From Verrucomicrobiota bacterium (lineage in GTDB: Bacteria; Verrucomicrobiota; Verrucomicrobiia; Limisphaerales; UBA9464): a stretch of 42,639 bases of DNA. Positions 41,201 through 42,639 of the stretch are shown here, piece after piece. The translations under genes and the position numbers were made by a program. Position 1 is the stretch's first letter, and every line of letters starts with the position of its first letter. The stretch covers positions 1 through 42,639 of the forward strand of contig CANIZL010000055.1 of the NCBI GenBank assembly GCA_947471985.1, read 5' to 3'. The notes beneath the pieces are model-generated. The model was not told the origin of the DNA. It ran no database searches and saw only the letters and a list, made by a program, of their open reading frames with translations.

Positions 41201-42639
41201 CCGAGGGCTTCCTGCACCCCATTCAACCCCTCGGGATTCTCGGTCAGCAGGCGGTTGGCAGTGCCGCGCACCCAGCCGTTGGGATGGCTCAGCATCTCCA
41301 CCAGGCCGGCCGGGTTCTTCGCGTCCAACCGGTAGGCCGGCAGCGTCCGCGCCTCCTTGTGCTGCACCCGCCACAGACGCGTGAAATGATGATCCCGATC
41401 CGGCCGCGCCGCCGCGTTCCGCGCTCCGTGCGCCGGTCCCCGCGTGTCGTTGTGCACCGCAATCTGATTGTAGAAATCCACCACGTACATCGCCCCGTCG
41501 GGACCCACGCGCGCGTGGATCGGCCGGAACCAGTAATCATTTCCGCCCGTGAAGAACTCCGTCTCCTTCCGCCCCTCCTCGCGCCGGCCCTTCAGCGTCG
41601 CCCCGTTCCAATCCAGGAACTCGTGGTGGAACAAATGCATCGTGGCCTCGCTCATGAAGAACGAGTACCGCTCCTCCGGGCCCCACTTCGCCGGCCAGGC
41701 TCCGCCGTCATACACCGTCGCTCCCGCCGCCGCCGTCCACTGGTTCACCCAGTCGATCTGCACGTACGGCTGCCGCGTCTCCTTGAACGGCGGATAAATC
41801 ACATTGCTGTCGATCACGTTCTCCCACGCCGGATGCCCGCCAATGCTGCCCCGCGCCAGGTACTTCTCGGGCAGCACCACGTGCAGGATCGGATTCCCGC
41901 AGGTGGCCGTCGTGTAGATCACCTCGTTGTCCGGCGTAATGTCCAGGCCCCAGGTGTTGCATCCATTCGCCGACACCTGCTCCAAGGCCGAGCCATCCGG
42001 GCGGAAGCGGTACGCACCGTCGTTGATCTTGCCAAAGCTCCGGGTGCCGTCACCCGACTTCACATCGCCCTTCGTGTAACCCACCGTGCCGTAGATCCAC
42101 CCGTCCATGCCCCACTTCAGGTTGTTGATCACCGCGTGCGTATCGAACGTCCCCCAGCCCGTGTACAACACCTCCACCTTGTCCGCCTTGCCGTCGCCGT
42201 TCGTATCCCGGATCCACAGGATGTCCGGCGCCTGCGACACAATCACGCCGTCCTTGTAGAACACCAACGACGTCGGTAGTTCCAACCCATCGGCGAACAC
42301 CGTCTTCCGGTCCATGATCCCGTCACCATTGCTGTCGGTCAGGATCGAAATTCGATCCCGCGGTGCCCGGTCCATCTTGCCGCCCACCGGGTACTTCTTC
42401 GGATCCTGCAGCCGGTTCCAGTAGGCTTTGAAATCGTTCTTATTCACGTCGCGGCCGCCCGGATACTCCGGCGTTTCCACCACCCAGAGCCGGCCCTGCG
42501 GATCCCAGTCCAGCGACATGATCTTCTCCGCCACCGTCTCGTCCGCCACCAGGTTCACGTTGAACTCCGGGTGCAGCTTCATCTCCGCCTTCGCGTCCGC
42601 CGGCTTGCGCGGGCCGCCCGCGGGATACGTCAACGAGGC
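38260..42639 (-). CDS. Giant PVC-type dehydrogenase/HEAT/haem CxxCH/ThuA protein, partial
   Basis: An open frame of 1,459 codons that reaches the right edge, so the N-terminus with its probable signal peptide is missing. From the N-terminal side it has (1) a beta-propeller 'membrane-bound dehydrogenase' domain with LDWDPQGRLWVVETPEYPGG and calcium-type loops DSNGDGIMDR and DTNGDGKADK (about 41340-42600); (2) HEAT-like helical repeats (about 40040-41330); (3) a PVC-type haem domain with CAGCH at 39898-39912 (VNCAGCHQYKNEG); (4) a beta-sandwich stretch (about 38960-39480); and (5) a C-terminal ThuA-like domain with LIVGGGSSHDF, HPSLWYNW and GGGSRGHDRYGEF (about 38266-38920). Such proteins are a hallmark of Planctomycetota and Verrucomicrobiota, exported and linked to sugar or polysaccharide oxidation. 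The substrate is unknown. Confidence 0.93.
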   Translation of the reverse strand, partial: ASLTYPAGGPRKPADAKAEMKLHPEFNVNLVADETVAEKIMSLDWDPQGRLWVVETPEYPGGRDVNKNDFKAYWNRLQDPKKYPVGGKMDRAPRDRISILTDSNGDGIMDRKTVFADGLELPTSLVFYKDGVIVSQAPDILWIRDTNGDGKADKVEVLYTGWGTFDTHAVINNLKWGMDGWIYGTVGYTKGDVKSGDGTRSFGKINDGAYRFRPDGSALEQVSANGCNTWGLDITPDNEVIYTTATCGNPILHVVLPEKYLARGSIGGHPAWENVIDSNVIYPPFKETRQPYVQIDWVNQWTAAAGATVYDGGAWPAKWGPEERYSFFMSEATMHLFHHEFLDWNGATLKGRREEGRKETEFFTGGNDYWFRPIHARVGPDGAMYVVDFYNQIAVHNDTRGPAHGARNAAARPDRDHHFTRLWRVQHKEARTLPAYRLDAKNPAGLVEMLSHPNGWVRGTANRLLTENPEGLNGVQEALGQLIGDTSGSVYGRIQALWLYQTLARTHDVAWSGDVARAVYADASVAVRKNALRVAAEFASNTDIKGHLQSDGGAQPDAVAEEAVIERLKDGDERVRTVALMTAGELPATPALTRAVVAAWPSFKSRWLQSAAVGAASKEPVLYLKAAFQSADPAFLADYVPHLARLVANRGDAAQITALLTFVASQPAGTDGLKASVLSSLQANLGSGVRPPLDDALISALRALLAGERTAGTALPLVARFEASNRLAAEMKPAITKATGALADTSLSDAVRGQVAANLVGIRATDASVIPSVAALLSAPGNSEALRKRVVDILGNTPEGGRALVNVFGQLPVNLTEAAFGHILKRVESAQALLDLLSNKTLPLTVLGPARTHRLRTHGDQAVSRRANEVIDGLAGPEAKEKEALITKLRPEVVKPGDPTKGKALYTVNCAGCHQYKNEGRNLAPNLNGMGAHGPEDLLVHIVDPNRVVEANFLAYAIETKDGTSYNGVIERENSSELILRDASADHVVRLADISSRSSTGKSLMPEGFESLGAEGLRDLLAYLCVDETRFRLIDLTRAFTASNSRGLFISPENVDETVTFNRYGLRRVEDVPFDVLSPDKAAANVIALKGGAPDSWSRTTLPQRVEVKVGVATRRLHFLGGVAGWGAPLNPGVDAAKVTVRYVGGASQQLVLKNGVEFADYNGRFDVPGSRALNWTVGRGQVRWFTKELNNRAVVESLTLESYDNGVTPLFFAITADSSDSAPVPASAAPALPVLQWGPGLKTLIVGGGSSHDFNRFFGIADTATLNAAGPFSANYLEPLPGLAAAIRVADVLYLSNNQAFADDASREAVFAHVNAGKGLVLIHPSLWYNWQKEWPAYNRELVGGGSRGHDRYGEFEVTVTDPTHPLMQGVPAKFKLSDELYYFEPDPAGTPIRVLATAYSASKNKTFPQVFVVEHPKTRIAGITLGHDGVAHSHPAYQRLMKNAILWSAKQDPANAK

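Overview
The window looks like a chromosomal segment from a GC-rich member of the Verrucomicrobiota, most likely near the Limisphaerales/Pedosphaera group. This is inferred from gene content, not from a search. Supporting marks are a PVC-type dehydrogenase/CxxCH cytochrome giant, a PEP-CTERM protein, secreted proteins with calcium-loop (FG-GAP and thrombospondin type 3) repeats, and a prepilin-like protein with the [20 protein letters not shown] leader typical of the phylum. Most genes start without a visible Shine-Dalgarno sequence, and GTG and TTG starts are common.

Layout. 1-3228: a truncated GAF-domain signalling protein and a secreted FG-GAP repeat protein (both minus). 3401-7857: a secreted cyclophilin with a clear terminator, an aldehyde dehydrogenase of the alpha-ketoglutaric semialdehyde type, and uvrB (plus). 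7940-11577: an accessory block with a HEPN/MNT (HepT/MntA-type) toxin-antitoxin pair on the minus strand, about 950 bases without a supportable gene, and an AT-richer three-gene operon of unknown function. 11847-12200: ssrA (tmRNA, minus), so the accessory block lies directly on the 3' side of ssrA. 12477-12863: a periplasmic rhodanese. 13052-16373: a minus-strand operon of a PEP-CTERM protein, a secreted calcium-loop protein and a single-haem CxxCH protein. 16529-17635: an SPFH protein fused to an excisionase-like helix-turn-helix domain. 17857-21654: a prepilin-like protein, glutamate dehydrogenase, a DUF2007 protein and a GlcD-type FAD oxidoreductase (plus).

21697-30530 is a run of ten minus-strand genes. 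In transcription order they are an Ada/AlkA fusion and Ogt (alkylation repair), thiL, tsaE and tsaB (thiamine-phosphate kinase and the t6A tRNA pathway), a YkgJ-type cysteine-cluster protein, then ATP-grasp, alpha-E, transglutaminase and a DnaJ-like protein (a predicted amide-bond-forming and peptide-modifying cluster). A short imperfect inverted repeat lies in the gap after this run. 30880-35624 (plus): an MBL-fold nuclease-like protein, rpoZ, smpB (the protein partner of the ssrA RNA in this same window) and a large TPR protein. 35654-36421: a GT2 polyprenol-phosphate glycosyltransferase (minus). 36542-38185: a PxpB-PxpC fusion (plus). 38260-42639: a giant PVC cytochrome with HEAT-like repeats, a haem site and a C-terminal ThuA domain (minus), cut by the right edge.

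No transposase, integrase, CRISPR array, rRNA or tRNA gene was seen. The most interesting uncharacterised items are the AT-rich three-gene operon beside ssrA, the SPFH-HTH fusion, the PEP-CTERM/calcium-loop/haem operon, and the ATP-grasp cluster extended by a DnaJ-like gene.
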